64,000 nucleotides of DNA, from assembly GCA_951230915.1 (NCBI GenBank), contig OX579633.1, positions 7,352,145 to 7,416,144 on the forward strand. The letters run 5' to 3'. Each line of letters begins with the position of its first letter. The first letter of the stretch is position 1. The translations under genes and the position numbers were made by a program. Below the pieces are notes generated by a model that saw nothing but the letters and a program-made list of their open reading frames with translations, ran no database searches and was not told the origin of the DNA. The DNA comes from Antitrichia curtipendula. Its lineage: Eukaryota; Streptophyta; Bryopsida; Hypnales; Leucodontaceae. Shown one piece after another: positions 22,901 through 34,356 of the stretch.

Positions 22901-24321
22901 TTCTTCTATTCTCATGTTTTGTGAATCTTGATTACTAATACTTGTGGTTTTGTGGTTCTTACTTGAATTTTTAAGTCATTGTTTTGAGGTTGTAGTCTTG
23001 CACTAGCTCCTTTGCTAGAAATTCCAATCTTTTGTAAGATCCCCCCTAGAGCCTTGACATACAAAACATAGTCCTTGTTCACTAAATACTTGTCCTTTGT
23101 GTTTTGCACCATTATTTAAATGTTACAATTCTGCATTAGTTTGGTAGATGAAGATTCCAAACTTCTGAGAATTCCCCCTTAATTTCCAAAGTGACATTCA
23201 ATTTTGGCGTAGATAGAAAACTCCTAAAAGTTGCCCAAGTAGATGAATTATTTTTTGAACATCAACAGAAGTATGGATACATCCAACCATACAATGGAAA
23301 AGGTCAATTGTCTAGGTGCATCTTCAAAAGACATCCACTTGTTTATTCTCGGGTTAGGAGACTTTTTTCTTTCCGTGTGACCTAGTCCAGTACTCCAAAA
23401 ACCAAAGTGAAATATAGAAATTTTTTACTTTGGGGGCTTCATCCATCCACAACTAAGAATTAGCAGTGATGATGAACTAAAAAAATGTGCACTGATATAA
23501 GAAAGCCCCCTTACTTGACAAAAAAAATGTAAAAGCTCCAAAGCATTGTCGTACTTGATGGAGGTTCTAGAGCCTTGTCTAAGTGGGCAATTTGACTACT
23601 TGGAATGAAAAAAATTGCCCACAAAATGAGAACAACAATTTCACAAAAATATAAACAATGCATTCACAATTGCTTGGAATCAGTGACAACCCAAAAAAAT
23701 TTGAAGAAAACTCACTAGTACAATCTCCAGTGAGAAGGCAACAAACAACCATTAGAGCAGAATTGGGGTCTCTGGATGGCCGGTACTTTTGGCTTGGAAA
23801 TGAATTCTTTGATATTTGGAAAAGGTGTAATTACAAGTTTTTAGTCAATTCCATCCGTTTCCATCAAACCTGCAAACCAATAAGCTGTTGGCAGTACATG
23901 CCGAGTTGGCTTTACAGTACTCAAGCCCGGTCTATGTGGCAACGGCCATGCACTAATACTGTGTACAAACATTGACCATGTTGGCAACTTAGCACTTGAA
24001 GCAATGAAGACAACACATAGATTATTGTAATTTTATGACTATTCTATAGTAGTTCACGAGTACCATTTGGCGACCGGTTGTCGTGCAGACAGGTTTTCGG
24101 GGTTGAGATTTGGGTGCCACTATTTCTAATTATTGTACTCGCCACTTACTGGCTAGTTGACAAGCGTGGGAACTGGAGGAATGTGGGAATGTCAACGTGG
24201 AGATGCTTGCAAGTTCAACACTGTTGGCAAGCCATTAGAATTCCCTCCCGCCAAATGAGCTGGCTGATCCATGTTTCCACAGTCAGTGAATCAGTAACTT
24301 TGTAGAAATTTAGATGTTGTT
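22901..24321. other. region with faint coding remnants upstream of the host transposase
   Basis: Short plus-strand frames (for example 23191-23385 and 23658-23975) look more protein-like than the surrounding DNA but could not be joined or assigned. They may be decayed 5' exons of the gene starting at 24322. Confidence 0.3.
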
Positions 24322-25512
24322 TTGCACAAGAATTTAATCTTGGCAGAAGCGATGGCACTTCAAGATGTTACGAACAAAGGAAAGAATAGTTCGTATACAA
24401 CAGCTGTAGTACTTGATAGTAGATTTGCGCCTATGGTGAAGAAAGGGGTTCGAATTGATCAACAACTCTCTCGCTCAGAGTTTCCAGCCTTGAGAGAATC
24501 TGGAGCCACGAACATGGACTTATGGTTGGATGGGAGTCTGTACCTAACAGATCCAGTGACTAGGAAGCCACCACAATTTCAAACGTTGAAGAGTTACTTA
24601 GAATTTGTTTGTTACGGTAATTCAGGCCTCTTAGGATACACGAAACACTTGGTTAGCACTAGTGATGTAGTGAGGGGCTTGGAATAGGAATTAGAGAGGA
24701 CACGAGTGGATTGTTTTCGAGAAACAGTTTGTTTGCAAAATTCAATCGCCAAGCTAAAGCGTGACATCGACGTTGCTAACAACAAGTCGGCAGTGCATTC
24801 AGAGGAGCTTCTTGTAGGTAGTTGCGATGAGATTGTCCTATTGAAGAGCGAATCTGACGAGTTGAGGTCCAGATGTGTAGGGCTCGAATGAGCCTTGAAG
24901 GAGAACGAAGAGGCTTACAACAACAACATTCTAATGGCCCAACAACAGGGACGTGAAGCTATAAATCAAGAGTTGCAGCGAGTGGAGCATGATCTGAAGG
25001 AAGCAAGAAAGTTGGTACTGAAGTTTAAAAGGAAAATGGAACGACTGGTCAGTACTCCAATAGGTGCGCAACTACGAGCATCCAAGGGTCTGTCTGAATT
25101 AGCCAAGACTGGTGGCGCAGCAAGAGCACGTATAGCAAAGATTCGGAGCTTGTTGCAACCAAATGCCGTTCATTCTATACACGTGTTGAATAAGGTGTCG
25201 AAAGGGAGGAAGAGACTGTGTGGCGACAAAAATTTACAAGAAGGCACAGGGCAGGGCTTAGGCGGTTTTTTGTCGCAAGGAGAGACATTAGCGTTGGTGG
25301 CAAATCCAAGGAGCAGTTTTGCAGCTACTACAATGACCAACTACTATCTCGATAAAATTGGGCAGGAGTTGGGAACAGAATCAATATTGGCAGCATGTGA
25401 CATGACAGGAGTGTCTCAGAGAGGCTATGGTGAAATCTACAAATCGATCAAAGGGCGCGTGCAACTCGTGGATAAGAGATTGAAGCCGAATTTCCTGCCA
25501 AATCCGCAGAAG

Positions 25513-25810
25513 GTATTATTCACTCCATTCCATGAGAGTCTCTCCTATAATGTGTTGGAAACAAGTTGTGGGATTTCGTTCTGTACACGATACAATGGGT
25601 TGTTTAGGGTTTAGGGTTTGGGATCTCATGCACAATGCAATATTTTTAGATGGTTCGGGAGTTTTGCACAAGGTATTGCTTACGCATCCCGTTCCATGAG
25701 TTTAGAGTATACTGTGTTGGGAACAAGATGCGGGTGTTTTATCTGTATACAATGCATGCGGTTTAGAGTTTAGGGCTGGGTTCTCATGGACAGTGCAATA
25801 TATTTATTAG
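25513..25810 (+). repeat. tandemly duplicated intron with a 23-base spacer
   Basis: The intron between exons 1 and 2 of the host transposase consists of two diverged copies, 25513-25649 and 25673-25810. Each starts GTATT and ends in TTTTTAG or TTATTAG, and they share CCATTCCATGAG-like, TGTGTTGG-AACAAG and TTTAGGGTTT-like blocks. The 23-base spacer (25650-25672) is flanked by acceptor and donor signals like a micro-exon, but including it would shift the frame into a stop, whereas joining 25512 to 25811 keeps the frame. Confidence 0.6.
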
Positions 25811-26382
25811 GTCACATTGTTGCGAACACAACTGAATGGAAAGTTGAAGGATCTTGTGGGAGACTATTACCACATCGATAGCACGTTGGAGATTGTGGCG
25901 CAAGTTCCAGTGTCCAATGCTAAAGGAAGGAAGAAGAAATCAGAGATAACACGAGTTGTTTTGTCATCAAAAAACTCTTTGTTTGTTGACATTGAAGTTG
26001 TGCAGAGAACTATGGTAAAGCTATATGGTTTCACCACCGAAGGTCAATACTTCATCAGGTTCCCAATTTCTATGAAAGGATGCTAGATGTGTCTTCTGCT
26101 CTTATTGACTGGTATACTTCATGCAGTCTACTGAAACGTTACAGTGTTCAAAACGTGTGCAGAAGTTGGAGACAAGCCGTTGATTTTTGTGTTGAAGATG
26201 GACGAAGCAGAGATTTTGCATGGCAGAAAGTTTGAAAGGGTTAGTTTGACCCTTATGAATCGTGCTTTGGACACCAACATACAAAAGACCGATGATAGGT
26301 ATTTCTCAGTTCAATCAAAAATCAAAATATGGCCCATTGCATGCTTTGAGGTTGCCAAGGAGTCAAATGAAGTCCTCCAATG

Positions 26383-26720
26383 GGGGACGATGCTATTTTG
26401 CGTGCGGTGAGCATAGAGCATAGAGCGGTGAGCGTAGTTTTGCGAGCCTAGGGTCCCCTAAAATGGGCATATTCTATAAAAGTAAAAGTAGAAGATAGAT
26501 TCTAAATTAAACATAAAATAAAAATAAAAGTAGTTGTACAAAAGTAGGGCCCTATAGCCGTGAGGTTAGTTGAATGTGAGAAACAATTGACCACGGTAAT
26601 AGGCGGCACAGGGTGATCAAATGGCAAACAGAGACGGTTTATTTTCGGAATTATGTAGGTGCCCTATGGCCGTGGACACCCTATGGCCATTGTTACCCTA
26701 AGGCCATGGGAAGAGTTCCT
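26383..26720. repeat. left terminal and subterminal region of the 14.1-kb element
   Basis: Begins with the terminal inverted repeat, then GTGAGCATAGAGCATAGAGC and GTGAGCGTAG motifs. Further in lies a cluster of CCCTATAGCCGTG and CCCTATGGCCGTGG variants (about 26550-26705). Arrays like these usually serve as transposase-binding sites. The right end has the matching motifs in reverse. Confidence 0.65.
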
Positions 26721-27552
26721 TAAAATAAAGTAAGTTACCTTTGGATATAATCACACCATTAACAAAAATAGAACATTTCATATTCTTTAGAAAACTGCAA
26801 ACATGAGTGTGCCTCCAATAGTTGAAGGAGAATTTTGGAAATTATTGTAGAAATCCATATTGGAACCAGAAAACACTTGGGGGGGCTTCAACAATTGTGT
26901 ATTTTTTTGGATTCCCAATTTTGAAACAAAAACAACTTCGTCGGCTAACCAATTTTATATTTTTTTGGATTCCCAGTTAGGAACAAGCAATCACTTTGAG
27001 GGCATCAACATTTGTGTATTTTCTGGGATTTGCACTTTTGAAGTAGAAATAAGTTTAGGCCTTTAGGGAGTGTGTCTCCAACAGTTGAAGAAAAAAATGG
27101 AAACTATCGAGGATTTATTCACGTCATAGAGATGAAAAAAATGTACTCAAAAAACATCCATTCATGAAAATTATAATCTGAATGCATTCAACAATGATAG
27201 AGCAAACAGACTGCAACAAGTTTATGAATAAATTGATTAATAAACGGGCTACGAATGAAATCATGGAGACTTCGCATGTAGAACTTCCTCAAATATAGGA
27301 GGGTTCGAGGTTTAGTGTTTAATATGTCTAATTATTCCCCAGTCATTGAGAGTGTAGTCCAAGCCACAAATACTTTGGAGAATTGATGTATTTAAGCTGA
27401 TCAATTAGACAACCACATTCAAATACACAACGAATGGATGTTAAAATAAACCATTCACTGATATATACACACTTTGAACATTACAAATGAAAGCACAAGA
27501 TGAATGCGTGTGAAAATAATTATAACAATAAATCCGGTAGACAATGAAATTA
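26721..27552. other. non-coding stretch inside the left end of the 14.1-kb element
   Basis: AT-rich, about 830 bases. A loose duplication is visible: GGATTCCCAATTTTGAA (about 26917) and GGATTCCCAGTTAGGAA (about 26968) sit in similar contexts with TATTTTTTTGGATTCCCA. No gene was recognised; it is probably the 3' flank of the ParB/methyltransferase gene. Confidence 0.4.
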
Positions 27553-27852
27553 TCAAAATGAGAAAGTGGAAAAACTGCCAGATGATACTGGTCTTGGTTC
27601 CATATCAACATCGGCCTCGTCATCAATAAAAAGACGGACGGGTCTACCAGAACATCTACCAGTGGACGTGGAGGTCAGAGAAGATCCTGCCGCCTACAAT
27701 ACAACAATCTCTACGTCCCACGGCGCCATAAAATAGTCTTTGTCCGAAGAATGTAGTAAGGAAATCACTTTGAGACAAACGAGTTTATGTTAGTGAACTG
27801 ATCACAAACAGGAAAATGAAACAAATTAGAATCAAGTAGAAAACGTACTTAC

Positions 27853-28417
27853 TGAATCTGTTCTTTTTCGTGATATGCCGAATAGGGACGTCCAGTGCAA
27901 TCTCTGCTGGAGTCTTGGAAGCTTCAAGTGGAATTGGAGGTATAGCTTCAACCTGGTCCAAGTGCTCCAACTTAGCCCGAAAGATCTCGATATCGTCTTC
28001 GAGGGCCACAATGTGTCGTCCAATAGCTTTGCAAGCTCGAACAGAGTTACCTGAATTCGGATGAAGCAATTTAAATTTAGAAATGACTCGAAAAATGAGA
28101 GGAAAGACTATTTACCAGGAGAAGCATCACGATAGAAAAGACTACTCACCAAGAGAAGCGGATGCATCCAGGATGACGGATCCAGGCATCGTAAAAGCCT
28201 CGATCAACATTTGAAGGAAAACTGGGTCCTTCTCACGGGCGCCTCTCTACAGAACAGATCCATTCATGGATTGAGTGACCACCGTAGTGAAATTGAACAA
28301 GACATCAGTTTCAGCAACTCCCATTCCGAACTCCACAAGTGCTTGGTCGGTCGCAATCATGAATTCGCTAGCATCCATGGCACGGTGAATGAAGAGCTGA
28401 ATACGGAATCCTCTGCT
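27853..28417 (-). CDS. SAM-binding region exons of the methyltransferase domain (younger copy)
   Basis: Exons 28417-28150 and 28050-27853. The first has GAREKDPVFLQMLIEAFTMP followed by GSVILDASASLG; the second opens GNSVRACKAIGRHIVALEDD. This follows closely the K-P-x-x-L-L-x-x-x-I ... G-D-x-V-L-D-x-F-x-G-S-G-T ... A-x-x-x-G-R-x-x-I-G-I-E-x-D series of beta-class amino DNA methyltransferases. The loop reads SASLG rather than FAGSG. A TAG (CAG to TAG) precedes the GAREKD block. Confidence 0.6.
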
Positions 28418-28508
28418 CTGAAAATGGACATTACAGTGGAATTGAATTAGAACCAGGAGAAACTGTAGAATGCAGTGAAATCAAGTATTGATTTGAAACA
28501 GTAATTAC

Positions 28509-28856
28509 CTTATAAGCTGAATTGTAAAACGACGCAGAGGGTAGGTCATTAATTCCCTACCACTCTTGATGCAGACCGAAGTTGTAGCCATGTACATAGG
28601 ACAGCACATCAGTTCGGATCTTTGGAACATCTGGCACAAACAACAGAATTGCACCCGCACCGTGAAGAAAGTGTTCCGCAAACTCAAAAAGACTTTCAGT
28701 GTGTTGCTCCGAGTACGCATTCCAGGCAGGGACATCGTCGGGGTTTGCCGAAATGGACGGAACCCAGAGGCCATCCTTGATATCGCCATGAATCAAATCA
28801 AAGCCACTGTGCGGACAAGACTTATTCAAAGCCTTTTCACCGACTTCTTCCTTGAC
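28509..28856 (-). CDS. methyltransferase motif IV-like exon (younger copy)
   Basis: Begins after ATCTCCAG and ends at a GTAATT donor. FDLIHGDIKDGLW sits where D-P-P-Y/W is expected and reads GDIK, so the catalytic motif is degenerate, differently from the older copy (DCPK). A second core strand, GAGAILLFV, follows about 50 residues later, then YVHGYNFGLHQEW. A TAG after HQEW replaces what looks like a second Trp codon (TGG to TAG). Confidence 0.5.
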
Positions 28857-30544
28857 CTGGAGATTACAGAAGGTGGAATTGATTAATTCATACTTAACAG
28901 AAGTACCATAGAATCCCATCTGCCTCTAAACGCAAAGGAATTAGTGAAAGAAATGTGGTGAGTGAAAAGACAAACCTTGAGAACAAACTTGTTCACCGTG
29001 TCAAGACAAATGTGCACCTCCGGAAGAGCCTCCATAATCTGAGAGAGGCTGGTATTCTGTACACAGACACTGGATTTGATTGAAGATCCTGACGCCGAAG
29101 CCGATACCCGAGAGGCGACTGCGCTCTTGAGCTTGTGCATTACAAACGACAGCGGGCTAAAGAGGCCAAGAAGAGAAGGAACATGCGGATTACGAGCACC
29201 ACTAAGAGTGAGCTGCGAAGGCCTGGGCAGAACAACCTCCATCGCCTCCATTTCCGTATCTTCACCAGGGGCTGGAAGCGTAGTCTTCTTGGCACTCCCC
29301 AAAGCCATAACATCACTCTCCAGTGCGGCCGCAGCATCTGAGGCAGCCTTCTTCTTCGCTTCTTCCTCTGCTTTCCTCTTTGAGCCCCTTGTCTTCTTAG
29401 CAAGCGCCTCTTTACGCGGAGTATCGTGAACCGTCTTCAGCCCAGCCAAATCGGGTTGCACCGTGTTCCTCAAATCAATCTCAAAGTGCGAAGGATTGTT
29501 CAAGGGGCAGTCAATATACCACCCACAGACTTCTCAGTGCTCTTTCTTCCACTTTCTCGCGATCTCATCCGATATCATACAATTCTCGGCACGTTTGTCC
29601 AAGTAGCTTGGGAAGAATGACGGGGTCTTTGATGTGGCATTCCTTGCATACAACACAAACTTGAAATACCGGTATAGAACCCTCGCGACAGCCTTGTCAA
29701 GACCGACCTGAAACTCAGGAGGATGATTCTTGTGAACTCCTTTGCCATCGAAGACATGGGAGAATGTTGTATCCCAAAGTTGGATACGATTTTGCTCCAC
29801 ATAATCAGCAATGCAAGGAATTGGACTTTCCCCAGGCGGTTGATAATTGATTGTGACATCCAGCTCAGAAAGAGTCGCATCGAACAATTCCTGCACCGCA
29901 CTTGCCAACTACAATAGGGAATTACTGACAACTCTTAGACGACAGCATCAAGCCAATGAAAATAACAGAACATGGAGACACTGTACCTGAGCCCACCAAG
30001 TGGCCTTGTGAAGCCAGTCGGGAAATGCATGATCCAGGAACTTGCTTTTTGGGAACCTCATTGCTTCTCGAAGCGAGGCAGGTTTGTTCCACCGCTCCAG
30101 CCATTTGACCTTCACTGCCGCATCCATGACCGAGGTTGAAAGATACCACAACTTCTCTTGGGACATCTTCGGGTCGTCTTCTCGGTTCTCATAATGAATC
30201 CTAACTTGTTCCAAGAACTGCGGAGTTTGCCTTGGGTCAGCAATGGGGAGTTGTTTCTTCACATCAAATGACGTATCCTTCTTCACTTTATCCACGGCCT
30301 TCCCAATGACATCGTACAGCTTCCCCGTAGTCCATTCACTTGATTTCTTCGGATACTTTTCCTTGAATCTCTCCTGGTGGCGTAAGCTACTGCCTCACCC
30401 AACTCTTGCTGCAAGACAACGGACAAGGCGACAGAAAGAGTAAATTGTGGAGAAATATAAGAATTATGTTGCAAAACATTGAAATCCTCAACCCGTTTAT
30501 CGCATTGGTAGTACGCAGCAGAAGGCAGCAAGTGCACTGGATTT

Positions 30545-30625
30545 GGAGTGCTGACATCGGCAACCCCTTCAGTGGTGTCCCAGACAGCTGAACATATTGA
30601 ACCACCGAGAGGGGTGCCGATATCG
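30545..30625. repeat. small hairpin with GTGCCGATATCGGCAC core, in an intron
   Basis: The left arm GGAGTGCTGACATCGGCAAC and right arm ending GTGCCGATATCGGCACTCC are inverted copies about 26 bases long with a loop of about 30-50 bases. It sits in an intron of the ParB/methyltransferase gene. The same palindromic core occurs at 31840-32215 and near 37700-37735. Confidence 0.65.
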
Positions 30626-31009
30626 GCACTCCATTTTAAGAGTCTCACGCCAAGAAAAAGACGTCACCAAATAGCGAAAAAGTCTCAAATTATCAAACAT
30701 GATAAAGGGCCGTACCTGATAGAGAACGCTTATGAGCCCGTTAAGCGTTAACGTGTACCATGTTCAGGTCTTCGACCTCTGCTTCTTTTCGGCGTCAGCT
30801 AGCTCTTTAGTGGTAACTAGATTCTCATAATAGGACAATGGCTGGCCAGCTATACTCTGAAGCCGGTAGAGTTTGTGTACAAGGTTTAACTTCACATGGC
30901 AAGTCTGGTTTCTCATGTTTCAGTAGTTGAGAGTAAGAACACAAGAGCACACATACTTCACAGTAAACGAGTAAGAGAAAAGGGCCGAGCTCGTGGATTA
31001 CCAGTTCAC

Positions 31010-31614
31010 TTGGTGCAACGCGGTGAGGAGTGGCCCAATCTGGCCTTCCACCTCCAGAACAATTGATTCAACCGCATAATGCCATGACGGGTCGTCTCCA
31101 TGGTCTCTGTTAATTATTGGCAGCCAGGCCGCAAGCCGATGGTTGCCGTCCCAGACGAAGAACATCTTTCCCGAGAATTGCTTCCAGGCGTCTTCCTTCT
31201 GAAGCTCCTTCTCGAAATTCTCATTTGCCTCAACCCATAACGGACTCCAACTAGCCAAATCCTTGTCTGTCACGTCCAGCGTTTTGCCCTCGTTGTTCTG
31301 CAAGGCGACATAGAAAACATCGTGCCCGTCCATGTATCCTGTACTTACAAAATGTGCACCCAGTGCCATCACATCGTTCTTCAGGTAGGGTCGAACAGCA
31401 GCTAGAGCTTTCACTTGACAGAGCGGGATGTTGAGCTTAGACTTCTCCCTTGGCGTGAACCGCAGCCTGTCCAAGACAACGTTTGTATTCACCGACTCCC
31501 GAACAACCATCTTGTCCATTTCCCTCCCAAGCTCCTCGGCGGTCATCTCAATTGACGCTTTTTCTGCTTCATCAGTATGTTGGGATGTCTCGACATCCTC
31601 GTCACCCACTTCCT
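31010..31614 (-). CDS. ParB-like domain exon (younger copy)
   Basis: Open throughout. After an acidic N-terminal part comes NIPLCQVKALAAVRPYL (the usual I-P-x-x-x-L start of ParB domains), then MALGAHFVSTGYMDGHDVFY (counterpart of L-x-x-S-I-x-x-x-G) and MFFVWDGNHRLAAWLPI (counterpart of the G-x-H-R-x-x-A loop), ending in DPSWHYAVESIVLEV. The spacing matches a ParB/Srx-type fold of about 130 residues. In bacteria and phages such domains are often fused to or encoded beside amino DNA methyltransferases, which supports the reading. No catalytic activity can be claimed. Confidence 0.6.
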
Positions 31615-31839
31615 CTGCGAAATAGTTACCGTTAGCCAAAGGCGAAGAAACAACATAATCTCACAGAACCAGGTTTAGGATTCGCACCCGACTCGTGAAT
31701 TTATGGCTGCGATGAGGATTGCAGCCTATCTTGTACCGACTCCCTTCCAGGATCGGTCATGTCCGCCGATTGTGCTGCACGAAGGACAAAAAAACAGCGA
31801 ATTTGAGAAGTGCTCGCACTGTGAAGCCCCCATCGAGAC

Positions 31840-32215
31840 AATGCAGACGTCGGCACCACCTCCACGAGGTTGCTTTGTGAAGCTGAAGCACCCCCTTGGA
31901 GGTGGTGCCGATGTCGGCACCACCTCCAAGGGGGTGCTTCGGCTTCATAAAGCACCCCTTTGGAGGCGGTGCCGTCATCGGCACCGTCACCAAGGAGGTG
32001 CTGTAGATTTGCGAAGCCCCCCCATGGAGGTGGTGCCAACATCGGCACTGCCCCCATGGAGGCGCTTTGATTTCAGAAGCCCCTTCATGGGGGCAATGCC
32101 AATGTCGGCACTGCCCCCATGGGGGGGCTTTGCAAATCCGCAGCCCCGCCTTGGAGGTGGTGCCGGTGATGGCACTGCCTCCAAGGGGGGGCTTCAAAAG
32201 AAAGAAGCGCCCTCT
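31840..32215. repeat. tandem array of ~60-bp palindromes, in an intron
   Basis: Five to six consecutive units, each a near-perfect inverted repeat. One unit, at about 31888-31943, reads GAAGCACCCCCTTGGAGGTG, then GTGCCGATGTCGGCAC, then the complement of the first arm. Other units replace CTTGG by CATGG or TTTGG symmetrically. The array lies between exons 32284 and 31614 of the ParB/methyltransferase gene. Long open frames over it on both strands are artefacts of the GC-rich repeat. Confidence 0.85.
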
Positions 32216-32689
32216 CGAATACAAATGCCATTCATTGCACTTATGAGTGTTTACAAAACATGCACCAAGCTTGTGAATTTTACCTCCTGTAGTGTCCGTT
32301 CCTTCCTCCTCGTTGCGCTTTTTCTGCCACTCCAGTTCCTCTTTCTCTGTGCTGGTTGGTGACGGATTTGCGCCTTCACTATCCATCTTGGCAGAACCTG
32401 CTGGAATCCAACATTCTCGTGAGGCTTCAGTGAATTTATGAAAGTGAATGGTGGAACGGACAGCAAAGTAATCAAGAAAATAATGAATCGTAACTACAAA
32501 CTTGACTGAATAGTATGAAATGAGCCAAATGTATCGCCTTGGTTGACTCCTTCAATAAAATCTAAGGCTTGCGAATGAAGATTGAAATCCCTAAAGTGAA
32601 TTTCTAGCAAATCGGACAAAATTCTCGCGAGCATCCTAAACACGAACTGGAGAAACCTAAATCTTTCGATTATCCCAACTCGGGATGTT

Positions 32690-33250
32690 GCGGAGTATTA
32701 GAATCTGGTGAGCTTCCTGACCAGTATCCAAGCGTTTATAAGTACCCGATCTGAGAGCAAGGGAGTATTTATCCTTGGCGTGTGTCAAAGCATGAAACGG
32801 GACCGGATCCGATAGCAATAGAGTACCTGTCCCTGGCTTGTATCCAAGCAAAAAGAAGTAACGGATCCGAGGGCAAAAGAGTACCAAGACCTGGCGTGTG
32901 TAAAAGCATAATGAAGTACTGGATCCGAGAGCAAGAGAGTACCGAGACCCTGGCGTGTTTCCAAGCTTGAACAAGTTGCGGAGATAAGAGTTAAAGACTA
33001 CTGATCCCTAGCTTGTGTCCAAGCACTAACATTTGCGAGATCCGAGAGCTAAAGAATTCCAAGACTCTGGGGTGTGTCCAAGCATTAACAGTACCGGATC
33101 CGAGAGCAAAAGACTACTGAAACCCTACCGGTGTTCAAAGCATGAACAACTTCCAGACCCGAGAGCTAAGGAGTCCCGATCCCTGGCGTGTGTCCAAGCA
33201 TAAACCTGTGCGGCGTCCAAGAGCAAAAGAGTACCGAGGTTGACAACAAA
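32690..33250. repeat. minisatellite of ~60-bp units, in the first intron
   Basis: About nine degenerate units of the pattern CCTGGCGTGTGTCCAAGCAT, a short variable stretch, CGGATCCGAGAGCAAAAGAG and TACCGAGAC. It lies in the 1.6-kb first intron (34028-32398) of the ParB/methyltransferase gene. Confidence 0.8.
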
Positions 33251-34356
33251 GACAAGTACCGAAACCCTTGTGTGTGTTGCCAAAACAAATCCCGAACCCA
33301 ATTGTCAACGCCATCCGAGAATCGCATACCCTGGCCGACTAGTTCAACCTGCCGCTAAACAAAACCCTGATGCCTTGCTCAGATCGTGGCTCCTGGACAG
33401 ATACAAGTTGTTTCATAAACGGTGTTGCTTCCATAGGAACCAGCCATGTGAAATCACTCCGGAAAACAAACCAAAAATTTATTCCCACTAGTTTTCGTTT
33501 TTTCTTTCCTTGTTGATATTTTCACTGGAAGCGTGTCTATCATGAATTAATTCAATTCTCCGTGCGTGTCTATGCGCAATTGTTTATGAAGCCCCGCAAA
33601 TAACATTCTTGCCTTTTTGGTTAGTGCTTACGAGCCAATAAGACTAGGATTGGCGAACTCTAGAATAAATTCCGACGTCTCCCGATAGACAAGAAACTCA
33701 ACTCCACTTAATTCACAATCCCACTAATTACTCAACTCCTGAAACTTCCAATGTCATAGATCACTCTCTCGGCCTCTCTTGTACTAGCATTTTGAATTAG
33801 AAGTTACTTCTCCGGCAACCATCTTTAGCATTTGAGATCCTACAAAGCTGTCAAATATTGCTAAATGTCCTTACTACTTCAAATATGACGCGGGTTGTCT
33901 TCCCGAAGTGGTAAACCCTCTAGCAACTCACGCTTGCAATGCGTTTGCAGAAGATGCTTGTGATAACACCTTAAAAATCACCAACAATGATCAGAGGAAA
34001 CCAACCAAAAAGTTAATCGTCACAATACCTTGCTCTTTAGTGCCCTTTCTACTCGATCGCTTGCCACGATCCCCGGCACACTCATCAGGAGAGCTTCCAC
34101 TTTTGCTGCTAGCTGGGGACGACTTCTCTGGAAGTTCTGCCCCCATCGTCTCCTCTGCAATTTCTATAAGGCTAGCTGAAGGAAGACCCTGCAATTCGCT
34201 ATCTAATGGTTCTCCGCTACCAAATTGAAGGACTCTAACTGTCTCTCCTACATCAGCTATGCGACAATGTGACCGCAACTCCCTCATAATCCGAGACTTC
34301 TTCAAACGCTTCTGGTCTGTAAAATACAAAGCTTGTCGTTTTCGTCTCTTCAGCAT

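Larger units (their letters stand above)
27553..34356 (-). pseudogene. ParB-like / amino DNA-methyltransferase-like gene of the 14.1-kb element
   Basis: Exons in transcription order, all with GT-AG borders: 34356-34029 (ATG, basic then Ser-rich), 32397-32284, 31614-31010 (ParB-like), 30904-30759, 30408-29987, 29908-28976, 28856-28509 (motif IV region), 28417-28150 and 28050-27853 (SAM-binding region), and probably 27693-27553 with a TGA stop; the phase of the last junction does not fit, so that exon is doubtful. In-frame stops are TGA about 30772, TGA 29534-29536, TAG about 28557 and TAG about 28240; a frameshift lies near 30385. All stops can be explained by C-to-T or G-to-A changes (CGA, CAG or TGG codons). 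The gene is divergent from the transposase gene. Possible role by analogy: DNA modification or anti-silencing for the element (inference). Confidence 0.65.

Noticed and set aside
31703..32386. Long open frames on both strands (219 and 209 codons)
   Set aside because: They lie over a GC-rich tandem palindrome array in an intron; open frames on both strands at once are a composition artefact.
27553..34356. Bacterial contamination as the source of the ParB/methyltransferase signal
   Set aside because: The gene is split by many GT-AG introns and is embedded in eukaryotic mobile elements in two independent copies.
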